Shown here one piece after another: positions 18,117 to 27,293 of a stretch of DNA of 64,000 nucleotides. The DNA is from an uncultured Desulfovibrio sp. (GTDB taxonomy: Bacteria > Desulfobacterota > Desulfovibrionia > Desulfovibrionales > Desulfovibrionaceae): the NCBI GenBank assembly GCA_913060505.1, contig CAJXRQ010000004.1, positions 96,699-160,698 of the forward strand, given 5' to 3'. Each line of letters starts with the position of its first letter. Position 1 is the first letter of the stretch. Position numbers and translations under genes: made by a program. The notes beneath the pieces were generated by a model. It had not been told where the DNA came from, did no database searches, and saw only the letters and a program-made list of their open reading frames with translations.

Positions 18117-18944
18117 CTAGGGCCACATTTCGATTTGCTTGGTCAGGGGGAAAGGGTATGCGGAATCCGGACCGAACCATTTGTTGTAGATGACCTTGTA
18201 GGTTCCATCCTTCCAGATGTCCTGAACGGCAAAGTTCACAGCGTCGCGCCATGCCGAGTCGTCCTGCGGCAGACCTATTCCATAAGGTTCGTCAGAGATG
18301 AAGTCACCTACCAGTTCATACTTGTCGGGAACCTTGGCTGCGTAACCCAGCAGGATGGTGGAGTCGGTGGAGATAGCTTGGACACGTCCGGAACGCAGGG
18401 CTTCAAACATGGCCACTTCGCCTTCATAGCCGGTGACTTTGGCATTGGGATTGCCAAGCTTCTTGAGGTATTCTTTGACGTTGATGATGGAAGTAGTTCC
18501 TTGCATGGAGCCGATCTTCATTTTGGCGAGCTGTTTCTCGTCAGTGACCTTGCCTTTGGGGGCCAGGAATTTTTGGCCATCAAAGAAGTAGGTGATGGAG
18601 AAATCAATTTTTTCATCACGAATACGCTTGTGGGTCATGTTGGCCAGGACCATATCCACTTTGGGCGGATCGGTTTGCAGGAAGGAAATTCGTGTGTTGT
18701 TGTTGACCACGGTAGGCTCAAGCTTGCAGCCAAGGCGTTTGGCTATTTCCTTGGCCATATCCATGTCGAAACCAACCCATTCGTTGTTTTCATCAATGAA
18801 GCCGAACGGAATACCCTGATTGCTGATACCTGCACGAATGACCTTGTCTTGCATGACTCGGTCATAGGTCGTGCCGGCAACAGCGCTTGCCGCTGCCAGG
18901 GTCAACATGGCCGCCACAAGAACCATGATTTTGAAAGAACGCAT
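18117..18944 (-). CDS. Amino-acid ABC transporter periplasmic substrate-binding protein
   Basis: 275 residues of the SBP_bac_3 family, the extracytoplasmic receptor for a polar amino acid. A Sec signal peptide ends near ASAVAG. Family motifs include RAGISNQGIPFGFIDENNEWVGFDMDMAKEIAKRLG and the later GLPQDDSAWRDAVN. ATG at 18944 has GAGAGG six bases upstream; the longer frame from 19013 would add a non-signal N-terminus and is rejected. It sits between the ATPase gene (upstream, 70 bases) and the fused permease (downstream). The substrate is probably glutamate, aspartate or glutamine, judged only by family. Confidence 0.92.
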   Translation of the reverse strand: MRSFKIMVLVAAMLTLAAASAVAGTTYDRVMQDKVIRAGISNQGIPFGFIDENNEWVGFDMDMAKEIAKRLGCKLEPTVVNNNTRISFLQTDPPKVDMVLANMTHKRIRDEKIDFSITYFFDGQKFLAPKGKVTDEKQLAKMKIGSMQGTTSIINVKEYLKKLGNPNAKVTGYEGEVAMFEALRSGRVQAISTDSTILLGYAAKVPDKYELVGDFISDEPYGIGLPQDDSAWRDAVNFAVQDIWKDGTYKVIYNKWFGPDSAYPFPLTKQIEMWP

Positions 18945-19014
18945 AAGAACCTCTCTCCGTTTGTGAGTTATCTCCCAAGAGCCCGAGCAAAATTTGTCCG
19001 GGCGTACTACCAAA

Positions 19015-19743
19015 CTAGTGCGACAGAATCTTGCTCAGAAAATCTTTGGTGCGTTCGTTTTGAGGATTGTTGAAGAATTCTTCCGGAGTGTTTTGCTCAA
19101 TGAGTAACCCGCCATCCATGAAAATTACCCTGTCGGCCACTTCTCGGGCAAATCCCATTTCATGCGTTACGCAGACCATGGTCATTCCTTCACGTGCCAG
19201 GGATTTCATGACGTCCAGAACTTCATTGATCATCTCGGGATCAAGGGCGGACGTTGGCTCGTCAAAAAGCATGATTTTGGGTTGCATGGCCAACCCTCTC
19301 GCAATTGCCACGCGTTGTTGCTGTCCTCCTGACAATTGGGACGGGAATGAATGCGCTTTGTCGGGGATATTCACTTTTTCCAACAGTTTCATCGCAATGG
19401 CACCAGCCTCGGCTTTCGGCATGTGGCGCACCATGGTGGGTGCAAGAATGATGTTTTCCAGCACGGACATGTGCGGGTACAGATTGAATTGTTGGAAAAC
19501 AAATCCAACTTCGGCGCGGAGCTGCGTCATGTTGGTTCTTGGGTCGTTGACGTCCATCCCCTCTACACAGATGCTTCCTTTCTGGATCGGTTCCAGGCGG
19601 TTGATACAACGAATGAGTGTACTTTTGCCCGATCCTGAAGGTCCACAGATAACGACAACCTCGCCCTTCTTGATCTCAAGCGACACGTTTTGCAGAACGT
19701 GAAGGTCGCCAAACCATTTATTTACATTTTTGAAAGATATCAC
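19015..19743 (-). CDS. Amino-acid ABC transporter ATP-binding protein (GlnQ type)
   Basis: 242 residues with a Walker A (GPSGSGKST), the signature [16 protein letters not shown], a Walker B ([14 protein letters not shown]) and the H-loop ([16 protein letters not shown]). It energises import of polar amino acids for the downstream binding protein and fused permease. The start is GTG at 19743 preceded by GGGGGAG about ten bases away; no ATG lies nearby in frame. Length is normal for GlnQ/GltL/HisP. Confidence 0.94.
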   Translation of the reverse strand: MISFKNVNKWFGDLHVLQNVSLEIKKGEVVVICGPSGSGKSTLIRCINRLEPIQKGSICVEGMDVNDPRTNMTQLRAEVGFVFQQFNLYPHMSVLENIILAPTMVRHMPKAEAGAIAMKLLEKVNIPDKAHSFPSQLSGGQQQRVAIARGLAMQPKIMLFDEPTSALDPEMINEVLDVMKSLAREGMTMVCVTHEMGFAREVADRVIFMDGGLLIEQNTPEEFFNNPQNERTKDFLSKILSH

Positions 19744-20043
19744 GAATTATTTTCTCCCCCGGATTACTCTTGCGTTGAGCAAGTCGGCAAGTACCAAAAT
19801 AATCAAGGGGGAGCAACGTCTAGGAGGTGTTTGTCTGTTTGTATAGAATGACTATATGAAGATGTGTTTGGCCGGTTTTGAAATTGGAATGCGCAGTTTG
19901 GACGACTCAAATTGCTGTTTGAAGAAAAAACAGGTGTGGAATTTGATTTTTTTGTAAAGTAGGCGTTGGCTTGAAAAAAAGAAAAAAAGCGCTTTGCCGT
20001 AAAAAAAGGCCAAAGCGCTTCAACAGATCTGGTACGTTTGCGA
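19744..20043 (-). other. Intergenic region upstream of the amino-acid ABC operon
   Basis: Three hundred bases, AT-rich, with A-tracts near 19925-19990. It holds the L-serine deaminase terminator at 19987-20020 and presumably the promoter of the ABC operon. I see no open frame with coding character and no clear operator. Confidence 0.5.
19987..20020 (-). terminator. Rho-independent terminator of the L-serine deaminase gene
   Basis: Stem AAGCGCTTTGCC/GGCCAAAGCGCTT (one bulge) with an A-rich loop. Read on the minus strand it is followed by a long T tract (TTTTTTTCTTTTTTTC). It begins 24 bases past the stop. Confidence 0.85.
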
Positions 20044-21408
20044 TCAACATTCAATGAGACTGAGTGCCAAGCCTCCTTGAGAGGTTTCCTTGTATTTTTG
20101 CGACATGTCTCTTCCCGTATCGGCCATTGCCTTGATGACCTTGTCCAAATCCACCATGTGGTAAGCGGCATCCACCGAACTTGCGATGAGGTATGCGTTG
20201 TACGCTTTTACTGCGCCCATCGCATTGCGTTCTATACATGGGATTTGCACATAGCCTCCCACGGGGTCGCAAGTCAGGCCCAAATGGTGCTCCAAGGCTA
20301 TCTCTGCCGCATTTTCGGTTATCTGGAATCGGTAGCCACGGGCATAAGCCATCATGGCTGCCCCCATGGAGGAAGCTACTCCAACTTCTCCCTGACAGCC
20401 GACTTCGGCACCGGAAATGCTGGCATTGTTCTTGGCAAGAAATCCTATGGCTGCCGAGGCGATCAAACCTTCTCTGACTTCCTCAGTCAGTGCGCCCATG
20501 TGTCTTTTCAGGACGAAAATCAATCCGGGGATAACGCCCGCGGCACCAGCTGTGGGAGCCGTTACAATGCAGTGTCCCGATGCGTTTTCCTCCGAAGCGC
20601 CCATGGCATACGCATTGAGTCCTTTGAGAAAACCCGGGCCTTGGAAATGTGCTTTTTTGGCCTTGTCGTAGAGTTTCTTTGCTTTGCGGTGCAAGCCTAT
20701 GGGGCCGGGAAGCATCCCTTCTGTCTGAATTCCTTTTTCTACGGAGCGTTCCATGACCATAATGATGTTGTCGAGCTTTTCCACGATTTCATTTTCGCTA
20801 AGACCAGTAATGGCTTTTTCGTTGCGGAGGATAAGCTCATGGAGCCGAAGGCCTGACATGACCAAATGTTTTTTGAGTTCAGCCATGGAGGAGTATTGAA
20901 ATTCCGGCTCTCCTCGTTCCGGTTCAACCCATCCTTTCCAGCGAATGAAACCACCGCCAATTGAATAATACTCCTGCTCGAAAAGAGTCTCATCTTTATT
21001 TTGCAGGCTGAATATCATGGTGTTGCTGTATGGAAAATCATGCTGAATTTCGTCAAAAATTACTTCACTTCCCTTGAATGAGATGGTTTTGGAACCTAAA
21101 TCCAAAGGATATTCCTGATCAGGATTGAGATCCAACTCGTCCAGAACATCTGGATGGCATGTTTCCGGCTGGTGTCCGAGCAACCCGGAAATTACGGCTC
21201 TCCGAGTCCCATGCCCCATTCCCGTTGCACTCAGTGAGCCGAACAGGCGTACTTCGATGTTTTCCGCTTGCGCAAGGATTTGGGTGTCCAGGTTGCGGGC
21301 TGCATTCATGAAATGGCACCCGGCCTTCATGGGGCCGATTGTGTGGGAACTGGAAGGGCCTGGGCCAACTTTGAACAGTTCGAAGAGAGAGGTTGTGATG
21401 TAAGCCAC
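20044..21408 (-). CDS. sdaA: L-serine ammonia-lyase (iron-sulfur L-serine deaminase)
   Basis: About 454 residues; converts L-serine to pyruvate and ammonia with a [4Fe-4S] cluster rather than pyridoxal phosphate. Beta and alpha parts are fused as in SdaA. The N-terminus FKVGPGPSSSHTIGPMKAG is diagnostic. The alpha part has SGHCIVTAPTAGAAGVIPG and the cysteines of GAEVGCQGEVGVASS and LTCDPVGGYVQIPCIERNA. The longest frame starts at a GTG at 21441 with no ribosome-binding site. The GTG at 21408 has AAGGGG six bases upstream and gives the usual short N-terminus. Serine deamination would feed pyruvate to energy metabolism. It stands alone with its own terminator. Confidence 0.95.
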   Translation of the reverse strand: MAYITTSLFELFKVGPGPSSSHTIGPMKAGCHFMNAARNLDTQILAQAENIEVRLFGSLSATGMGHGTRRAVISGLLGHQPETCHPDVLDELDLNPDQEYPLDLGSKTISFKGSEVIFDEIQHDFPYSNTMIFSLQNKDETLFEQEYYSIGGGFIRWKGWVEPERGEPEFQYSSMAELKKHLVMSGLRLHELILRNEKAITGLSENEIVEKLDNIIMVMERSVEKGIQTEGMLPGPIGLHRKAKKLYDKAKKAHFQGPGFLKGLNAYAMGASEENASGHCIVTAPTAGAAGVIPGLIFVLKRHMGALTEEVREGLIASAAIGFLAKNNASISGAEVGCQGEVGVASSMGAAMMAYARGYRFQITENAAEIALEHHLGLTCDPVGGYVQIPCIERNAMGAVKAYNAYLIASSVDAAYHMVDLDKVIKAMADTGRDMSQKYKETSQGGLALSLIEC

Positions 21409-21575
21409 GGGTATCCCCTTGGGTTGAAGGGCCTCGGCCACAACAGCTTATGTGGACCGTGAAGTTTCAGATGTCTATTTTATGGTCCATTATATGTGAT
21501 TAGGCAACTAAAAAGATACGCTTTGCTCAAAATAAGCATGTTTTAAATGCGCTTTTCAGATTTTATGGTGTCAAT

Positions 21576-22343
21576 TTATTGTGGAACGCAATCGTAGTCA
21601 GGGTATGAAAATTCCCATTTATTAAATATTTTGCGTAACACTCCTTGTTTATGCAAGTTTTTCATACGGGAGTCGAAGAGGTTCTTAAGGTGGGTTCCAT
21701 GTCGTGTTTGAGCAAACATCGGGTAATAACTTCGTCTGCCGACAGGCTTGATATCAAAGTCTTTCATGTCAAACTTGAGCGTGCATCCATCCAGATTTTC
21801 TCGGATCAGATTGATATCGTCAATGTAGAAGTCCGTGCGTCCAAGCACGACCATCCCCAGAGCTGTTGATCCACTGGAGTGTTCGGCAAACGTCAGTTCG
21901 TGCAAATCTTTGAATTCGTCTGCGGTGTAATACCCGCGCCGCCAGACGAGCGAATGCCCGTTCAATGACTTTCGGCCACGCCAGGGATGTATGTTCTTCT
22001 TGGAAAAGAATGCGTGGTACTGGTTCTGGAACATGGGACATGCCGCCAATTGTAACTGCGGCTCAACATGCGCAGAACAGGCCATGATATCAGCTGTGCC
22101 CAATATCAGCATCTCATAGGCCCGGGCGGAGGGCATATAGACATGTGTTACTGTGATGTTCAGAGGCGTGAAAACCGCTTTGAAAATATCATGATACAAT
22201 CCGGTTCCATCGCGGTTGGTGAATTTGTTCCATGAGGGCCCTACAGTTGTCACATGTTGGATGCCTCCAGCGTCCGGGGCGGCGTAAAGAGAGGGTTGAG
22301 ACAGGATGATTGTCAAAAGGGTGAGGGTAAGTATTCGGATCAT
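21576..22343 (-). CDS. Periplasmic solute-binding-like protein (SBP_bac_3 fold)
   Basis: 255 residues with a signal peptide (hydrophobic run ending near SLYAAP). The body resembles the amino-acid-binding-protein fold often found as orphan periplasmic proteins in this group: GLYHDIFKAVFTPLNITVTH, GTADIMACSAHVEP, and the closing helix LHKQGVLRKIFNKWEF. Three cysteines of the mature chain (in MACSA, LAACP and DGCTL), plus one near the end, are unusual for an oxidising periplasm unless paired. ATG at 22343 is chosen because it starts the signal peptide; a GGAG lies about 12 bases upstream. No transporter genes adjoin, so a sensory or orphan role is as likely as transport. Confidence 0.8.
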   Translation of the reverse strand: MIRILTLTLLTIILSQPSLYAAPDAGGIQHVTTVGPSWNKFTNRDGTGLYHDIFKAVFTPLNITVTHVYMPSARAYEMLILGTADIMACSAHVEPQLQLAACPMFQNQYHAFFSKKNIHPWRGRKSLNGHSLVWRRGYYTADEFKDLHELTFAEHSSGSTALGMVVLGRTDFYIDDINLIRENLDGCTLKFDMKDFDIKPVGRRSYYPMFAQTRHGTHLKNLFDSRMKNLHKQGVLRKIFNKWEFSYPDYDCVPQ

Positions 22344-22444
22344 GAAGTGGAATGCTCCAGTGATTCTCATTGCGTGAAAAATGATTGTATCTCATGTGGG
22401 ATCAAAATGTGAAATTATTTTTGGGCATTCTTTTGATAATAAAA

Positions 22445-22474
22445 AAGGGGTTCCCGAAATTTCGGAAACCCCTT
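22445..22474 (-). terminator. Rho-independent terminator of nhaB
   Basis: Inverted repeat GGGGTT-CCGAAATTTCGG-AACCCC with single mismatches, followed on the minus strand by TTTTTT. It lies about 24 bases beyond the nhaB stop. Confidence 0.85.
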
Positions 22475-22497
22475 GGTAGCTTTGGAACAGGAATGTA

Positions 22498-24120
22498 CTA
22501 CAGGAACAGATACACTGCAGCCAGTCCAGTCAGAGACATTGTAATGGTGTACGGGAGAGCCAGCATTACCATGCGTCCATATGACAGACGAATTACAGGA
22601 GCAAGAGCGCTTGTCAGCAGGAAGAGGAACGCAGCCTGACCGTTAGGAGTGGCAACAGAAGGTATGTTGGTACCCGTATTGATGGCTATCGCGAGCTTGT
22701 CGAAATGTTCCATGACCTCCTTGACCTGCATTGCGACTCCCTGAGGCAACGTGGCAAGAACATCGGCTCTTGCCACGTGGGCGTCCGTCAGCTTGGCCAT
22801 GAGAGCCTGGCCGCTCATTCCGATTCCGGGGATTGCATTCAGCACGTGGACGAAATGCAGCTTGGTTTCGGAAATATACACGGTGGCAACAAATACGTTA
22901 TCCGAGATGGAGGAAAGCAGACCGTTGGCAATATAGTATGCTGCCAGTTGATCGTGTCCCTTCAGGCTCAAAACATAATTGATGATCGGGGCGAAGAGTT
23001 CCTGGGAATGAATGACTGCCACCACGGAGAAAAAGACAACGAGCAAAGCGGTGAAGGGGAGAGCCTCTTCAAACGCGGCACCAAGTTGGTGTTCTTCAGT
23101 AACCCCGGTGCACGAAGTCAGCAGGACGATGACCGAAAGCCCGATGAGGCCGACTGCCGCCAAATGGAAAGCCAGGGCCGCAATGAGCCATATTCCGGTG
23201 AGAGCCTGGATGACCAGTACGATTTTTCCGTGCTGTCCCTGCTTCTCTTCCATTTCAATAGCTGTTTCCAGAAGGAAAGAGCGAATGTTGCCGGGAAGCT
23301 GCGCTCCATAGCCGAACAGTTTGAACTGTTCCACAGCGAGGCAGGTCAGCATTCCGATGACCAGGACGGGCATGGTCACCGGCATGGCGTGCAGGAAGAA
23401 CGGAATGAAATGCCACCCCATTTCTCCGCCGACCAGCAGGTTCTGCGGCTCTCCGACGAGAGTGCAGACGCCGCCCAACGCAGTACCGACTGCGCCGTGC
23501 ATCATGAGGTTGCGAAGGAAAGCCCGGAATTCGAGAAGTTCTGCGCGATTTTGTTCCTTGATGGTGTCGTCGCAGCAAAGGTCGTGGGAATCGCCATATC
23601 CCTTGCCGGAAACAAAACGGTGGTATACGTTGTAGAATCCGTAAGCAACAGCCATGATAACCGCTGTGACTGTCAGGGCGTCTAGGAAAGCTGAAAGAAA
23701 AGCACCTGCAAAGCAGAAGAGAAGAGCGATGGTCTTTTTCGAGCGGATGCGGACCAGAATACGTGTAAAGGTGAACTGAAGGAAGCCTTTCATGAAGTAG
23801 ATGCCAGCAACCATGAAAATAAGCAGCAGGATAACTTCAAAGTTCTTGTAGGCCTCGTGGTAGACGGTTTCAGGAGTGGTCATTCCCAGGATGACTGCTT
23901 CAAGTGCCAGAAGACCGCCAGCCGGAAGCGGGTAACATTTCAGGGCCATGGCCAAGGTGAAAATGAATTCGGCAATGAGTGCCCAGCCCGCCACAAACGT
24001 ACCGGCCGTGAACATGAGTACCGGATTGAGAATCAGGAAGGCCACGAGGACCTGTTTGTACCATACAGGCGCATTGCCGAGAAAGGTTTTGGCAAGCGTC
24101 TGCGTCAACGAAGTTTTCAT
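22498..24120 (-). CDS. nhaB: Na+/H+ antiporter NhaB
   Basis: 540 residues, about twelve membrane helices. It expels Na+ in exchange for protons in the inner membrane. Family features include the N-terminal [15 protein letters not shown], the acidic helix [24 protein letters not shown], and [18 protein letters not shown], which is highly characteristic. ATG at 24120 has AAGGAG six bases upstream; the frame's first codon, TTG at 24135, overlaps that site. It fits a marine or Na+-rich habitat. A hairpin and 150 bases separate it from the SLC13 carrier upstream, so the two may be independent units. Confidence 0.95.
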   Translation of the reverse strand: MKTSLTQTLAKTFLGNAPVWYKQVLVAFLILNPVLMFTAGTFVAGWALIAEFIFTLAMALKCYPLPAGGLLALEAVILGMTTPETVYHEAYKNFEVILLLIFMVAGIYFMKGFLQFTFTRILVRIRSKKTIALLFCFAGAFLSAFLDALTVTAVIMAVAYGFYNVYHRFVSGKGYGDSHDLCCDDTIKEQNRAELLEFRAFLRNLMMHGAVGTALGGVCTLVGEPQNLLVGGEMGWHFIPFFLHAMPVTMPVLVIGMLTCLAVEQFKLFGYGAQLPGNIRSFLLETAIEMEEKQGQHGKIVLVIQALTGIWLIAALAFHLAAVGLIGLSVIVLLTSCTGVTEEHQLGAAFEEALPFTALLVVFFSVVAVIHSQELFAPIINYVLSLKGHDQLAAYYIANGLLSSISDNVFVATVYISETKLHFVHVLNAIPGIGMSGQALMAKLTDAHVARADVLATLPQGVAMQVKEVMEHFDKLAIAINTGTNIPSVATPNGQAAFLFLLTSALAPVIRLSYGRMVMLALPYTITMSLTGLAAVYLFL

Positions 24121-24240
24121 TCCAATCTCCTTCAATCACCAAAAAATGCCCCGAAGGTCAGGCTCTGGGCCGTTAACCATTCGGAGGCAGATCTGATGAG
24201 TGGCTGTATTTCGTCTATTCGGAGTTTCCCCAACGGATAA

Positions 24241-24268
24241 AACGGGTGCAGGCCATCCTGCACCCGTT
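24241..24268 (-). terminator. Hairpin downstream of the SLC13 carrier gene
   Basis: Perfect 12-base-pair stem AACGGGTGCAGG/CCTGCACCCGTT with a four-base loop, followed on the minus strand by TTTTATCC. It starts 6 bases beyond the stop of the gene ending at 24274. Confidence 0.7.
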
Positions 24269-24273
24269 TCTTT

Positions 24274-26073
24274 TCAATAGAACATCATCAGCGCGGTTAT
24301 CATGACCACCATGTAAAGAACTGTCATGCCAGCGCCGCTACGGACATAGTCGACGGTTCTATAGCCGCCGGGCCGCATAATCAGAGCGTTGACCTGATGT
24401 GTCGGGAGCACGAAGGTGTTCGATGCTGCCACAGCCACGGTCAGGGCTGCTACGCGCGGGTCTACTCCTGCATTAATGGCCATATTCATGGAGAGGGGCA
24501 CCAGGAGAACCGTTGCGCCCACGTTTGATGCTACTAGCGTGAAGAATGAGGTCAGGATGCCTATGACCGTTAAAAGCATAACCGGTGTTGGTGTTCCAAG
24601 CGCCGCCATGATGGTGTCCGCAATGTATTTTGCCGCACCGGTGTTCTCAAAGGCCATTCCCAGCGGAATGAGTCCGCCCAGCAGGAAAACCGTCATCCAG
24701 TCCACGGACTGATACGCCTCGTCAATGGTTAAAACCTTTGTCAGGACCATTCCCAAGGCGCCTGTCAGTAACGCAATGGAAAGCTGAACGTGGAAGCCGA
24801 GGATCATGATAAGGGAAACCACTAGCCAGAGCAATGCCAGTTTTGCCTTCTCCGTCCGCAGTAATTCACCCTTAACATTTTCAGTAAAAACAAGGTCCGG
24901 CAGACCTTTGAGCATATGGAACATTTCCCAACGTCCGTGCAGCAGCAAGGCGTCGCCGGTTTCAATGACGATATCGGTCAGGCCGCTGACAAAGATTTTT
25001 TCACCTCTGAAAATGGCCAATGGTGAAACCTGGAAACGTTCTCTGATGCGCAAATCCCGAAGTGTTTTTCCCACGAATTCGGAACGGGGCGTCACTATGC
25101 CTTCCATGATGCCTGCATTGTTGGGAGAGAGTTCTTCCGCGAATGAGGACAATTCAGGCTGGAGCGCCCACCCCATATCTTCTGCCATGTGTTCCACGAA
25201 TTCATCCGGCCCGACCACAACAAGATGATCTCCCGGTTGAATGGTTTCTTCCGAGTTTGGTGCAAAGATATGTGAAGTTCCGCCTTTTCTGGCAATGGCC
25301 ACCAGTGTACAGAAGTAGACTGGGCGAAGTTCCAGGGCATGGAGAGGTCCATCCCTTTTCCAGGTATCAGGAACATGGAGTTCGAAAAGCGATCCTACAT
25401 TGCTGTAGGTGCTGGCAAGAACAGAAGACATGGGGCCGGTGTTTTCGTCTTCGGCTCTGTTTGGCAGTATGAAACGGCCAAGCAGGATGAAGTAAACGAG
25501 TGCCGCAGCAATCAGCAACAGGCCAACCGGCGTGACGCTGAACAAGCCGAAAGGTTCATACCGTGTGCCACCCACCACCATGAGGTCGTTCAGCAAAATC
25601 AGAGGGCTTGATCCCACGAGCGTGAGGCAGCCTCCGATGATTGCACAGAATCCCATAGGCATGAGAAGCCGGCCTACAGGGACTCCTGTTTGGTTCCCGA
25701 TACGTTTGGCGGCAGGCAAAAAGAGTGCTGCCGCTCCGATGTTTTGCATGAATCCGGAAATGATAGCGACAGTTCCGGAAATAAGCGTCATGATTCTTGA
25801 TTCGCTCTTGCCTGCGAAACGGAGGATTACCCGGGCCATGGAGTTCATGACGCCGGTTTTGTCCAGCCCCGCGCCGATTATTATCACCGCGATAATGGAC
25901 ACGACCGCATTACTGCTTAATCCGCTGATAGCCTGTTGCGGTGTGACAAGCCCCAGAAGGGGCAGGAGCACCATCATTATAATGCCCACAACATCAACCC
26001 GAACCCATTCGAAAATGAACAATAGGACAGCAAAAAGGAGTACGGCCATAACCGTAATAATTTCAGGGGTCAT
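24274..26073 (-). CDS. SLC13/DASS-family permease with TrkA-C domains
   Basis: 599 residues. The N-terminal membrane block (to about residue 210) and C-terminal block (from about 405) are of the divalent anion:Na+ symporter type. They frame two soluble RCK/TrkA-C domains, recognisable from PGDHLVVVGPDEFVEHM and ETGDALLLHGRWEMFHML. Such proteins import sulfate, dicarboxylates or related anions; in a sulfate reducer sulfate is possible, but the substrate cannot be read from sequence. The motif SNVGATVLLVPLSMNMA and the SNAVVSIIAV segment match the family. ATG at 26073 has AAGGA six bases upstream. The Usp-like gene lies 44 bases upstream on the same strand. Confidence 0.88.
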   Translation of the reverse strand: MTPEIITVMAVLLFAVLLFIFEWVRVDVVGIIMMVLLPLLGLVTPQQAISGLSSNAVVSIIAVIIIGAGLDKTGVMNSMARVILRFAGKSESRIMTLISGTVAIISGFMQNIGAAALFLPAAKRIGNQTGVPVGRLLMPMGFCAIIGGCLTLVGSSPLILLNDLMVVGGTRYEPFGLFSVTPVGLLLIAAALVYFILLGRFILPNRAEDENTGPMSSVLASTYSNVGSLFELHVPDTWKRDGPLHALELRPVYFCTLVAIARKGGTSHIFAPNSEETIQPGDHLVVVGPDEFVEHMAEDMGWALQPELSSFAEELSPNNAGIMEGIVTPRSEFVGKTLRDLRIRERFQVSPLAIFRGEKIFVSGLTDIVIETGDALLLHGRWEMFHMLKGLPDLVFTENVKGELLRTEKAKLALLWLVVSLIMILGFHVQLSIALLTGALGMVLTKVLTIDEAYQSVDWMTVFLLGGLIPLGMAFENTGAAKYIADTIMAALGTPTPVMLLTVIGILTSFFTLVASNVGATVLLVPLSMNMAINAGVDPRVAALTVAVAASNTFVLPTHQVNALIMRPGGYRTVDYVRSGAGMTVLYMVVMITALMMFY

Positions 26074-26117
26074 ATGAAGTCCTTGCAATTACAATATAAG
26101 ATGTTGTCAGGCCTGTT

Positions 26118-26726
26118 TTATTTGGCCCGCAACGTCGCACGGGTATAGACGGGAATGACCTTCCTGTTTTTGCAAACGACAGCGGAGTCATCCATGACAT
26201 AACGGAATTGTGCATCTTCCTGATACATTTTGCCAATGACGCTTTCTTCATCGCCGTGACGGACTTCATGTGAAAAAAGCAATCCGGCATTGGCGGCTCT
26301 GTCTGAGAACCTATCGATGTTTTCTTCGGATCGGGCCTGGAAAACAGAGAAGTCGCGTCCTGTGGTATCAAGATTGAGGGCCACCAGGCCACTCCGTGTC
26401 TTTGCAGCCATATCAATGGCATAATCCATGACGCCGTCAGAGAAAGAAGATCCTTTGCAGACGACAAGAATTTTGCAATGGGTGCAATCACAGTTTTCTT
26501 TTACAGCGATTGTTTCGTTTTGATTGGGAACGTTTTCGACTGCCGCTTTGCGGTTGCCGACAAGCCGTTTGAAGAGTGCCTTCATAGTACATCCTCCTGA
26601 TGTATCCGTGAAATGCTGTTCGCGGCCGATAACCCATGCTCCTACATGGCATGTGTTGCAGTTGTGCTCGGCCTGTGCCTCGTAATGCTTGTTCACCATG
26701 TTTTTTACAGCGCTGAAGAGAGTCAT
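26118..26726 (-). CDS. Universal-stress-like protein with Cys-rich N-terminal extension
   Basis: 202 residues from ATG 26726 (GAGGAG, six-base spacing). Residues from about 80 on resemble a UspA-type fold: a starting strand KILVVCKGSSFSDGVMDYAIDMAAKT, then RSGLVALNLDTTG. The nucleotide-binding loop is not obvious. The first 47 residues are different, with a CNTCHV motif and HFTDTSGGC, and carry no signal peptide. A second, equally strong start exists in frame: ATG at 26585 after AGGAGG, giving a 155-residue protein without the extension. I cannot tell which is used; both may be. The neighbouring SLC13 carrier 44 bases downstream suggests a role in controlling that transporter (inference). Confidence 0.72.
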   Translation of the reverse strand: MTLFSAVKNMVNKHYEAQAEHNCNTCHVGAWVIGREQHFTDTSGGCTMKALFKRLVGNRKAAVENVPNQNETIAVKENCDCTHCKILVVCKGSSFSDGVMDYAIDMAAKTRSGLVALNLDTTGRDFSVFQARSEENIDRFSDRAANAGLLFSHEVRHGDEESVIGKMYQEDAQFRYVMDDSAVVCKNRKVIPVYTRATLRAK

Positions 26727-27293
26727 GTTTCACTCCTCAAATTTTAGAGTTTTGGAGATTGTGTTTCAGCCTCTCGCCCTTCCTTAGATCAAAACACATG
26801 CCAAGAATGTTGAAGTTTGTAATATTTTGTTTTTGTTGAATTTATTTCTTTTTGTAACGTTTTTTGCCGTATGAAATGATGCAAAATGCAACGCTGAAAA
26901 CCAAAAAAACGTTGATTTGTATTTTGTTTCGGTGGTGTAGGTGGGATATTTATGTTGCAGAATGAAACAGTGTTGAGCCTAATTTCTATATATAAATATA
27001 ACTGAAGCGCTTTATTCTTTTTTTATCAATCTGACTTTTATGTTTGTTCGTTTTTTCTCAAAATATATTTACTGTAATTTCAAGTTAATAGGTGAAAATA
27101 GCTTTTGTTTTACGCATCACCAGCCCATCATGACTGTGGAGTGGGCATATTTGAAAAGGGTGGTGTTGCGAAGTGCAACCTTAACAGCCTCGTTGAGCCG
27201 TGTTATTTAGGAATACTAAGTGCCATAAAAGATAGTGGATATGTTGATTTGGGCATACGATTTTAGCTTTGACAACATGTTTGGAGAGCAGAA
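26727..27293. other. Long AT-rich divergent regulatory region
   Basis: 567 bases between the minus-strand Usp-like gene and the plus-strand receiver-Lon gene, far more AT-rich than its surroundings between 26800 and 27115. It must hold both promoters. A short palindrome GTTGC-GAAGT-GCAAC lies at 27165-27179, about 115 bases before the lon-like ATG. I searched by eye for a sigma54 -24/-12 element with the right GG-to-GC spacing and found none that is convincing. No credible open frame is present. Confidence 0.5.

Noticed and set aside
26940..26960. TGGGATATTTATGTTGCA as a sigma54 promoter for the receiver-Lon gene
   Set aside because: The GG-to-GC spacing is one base too long.
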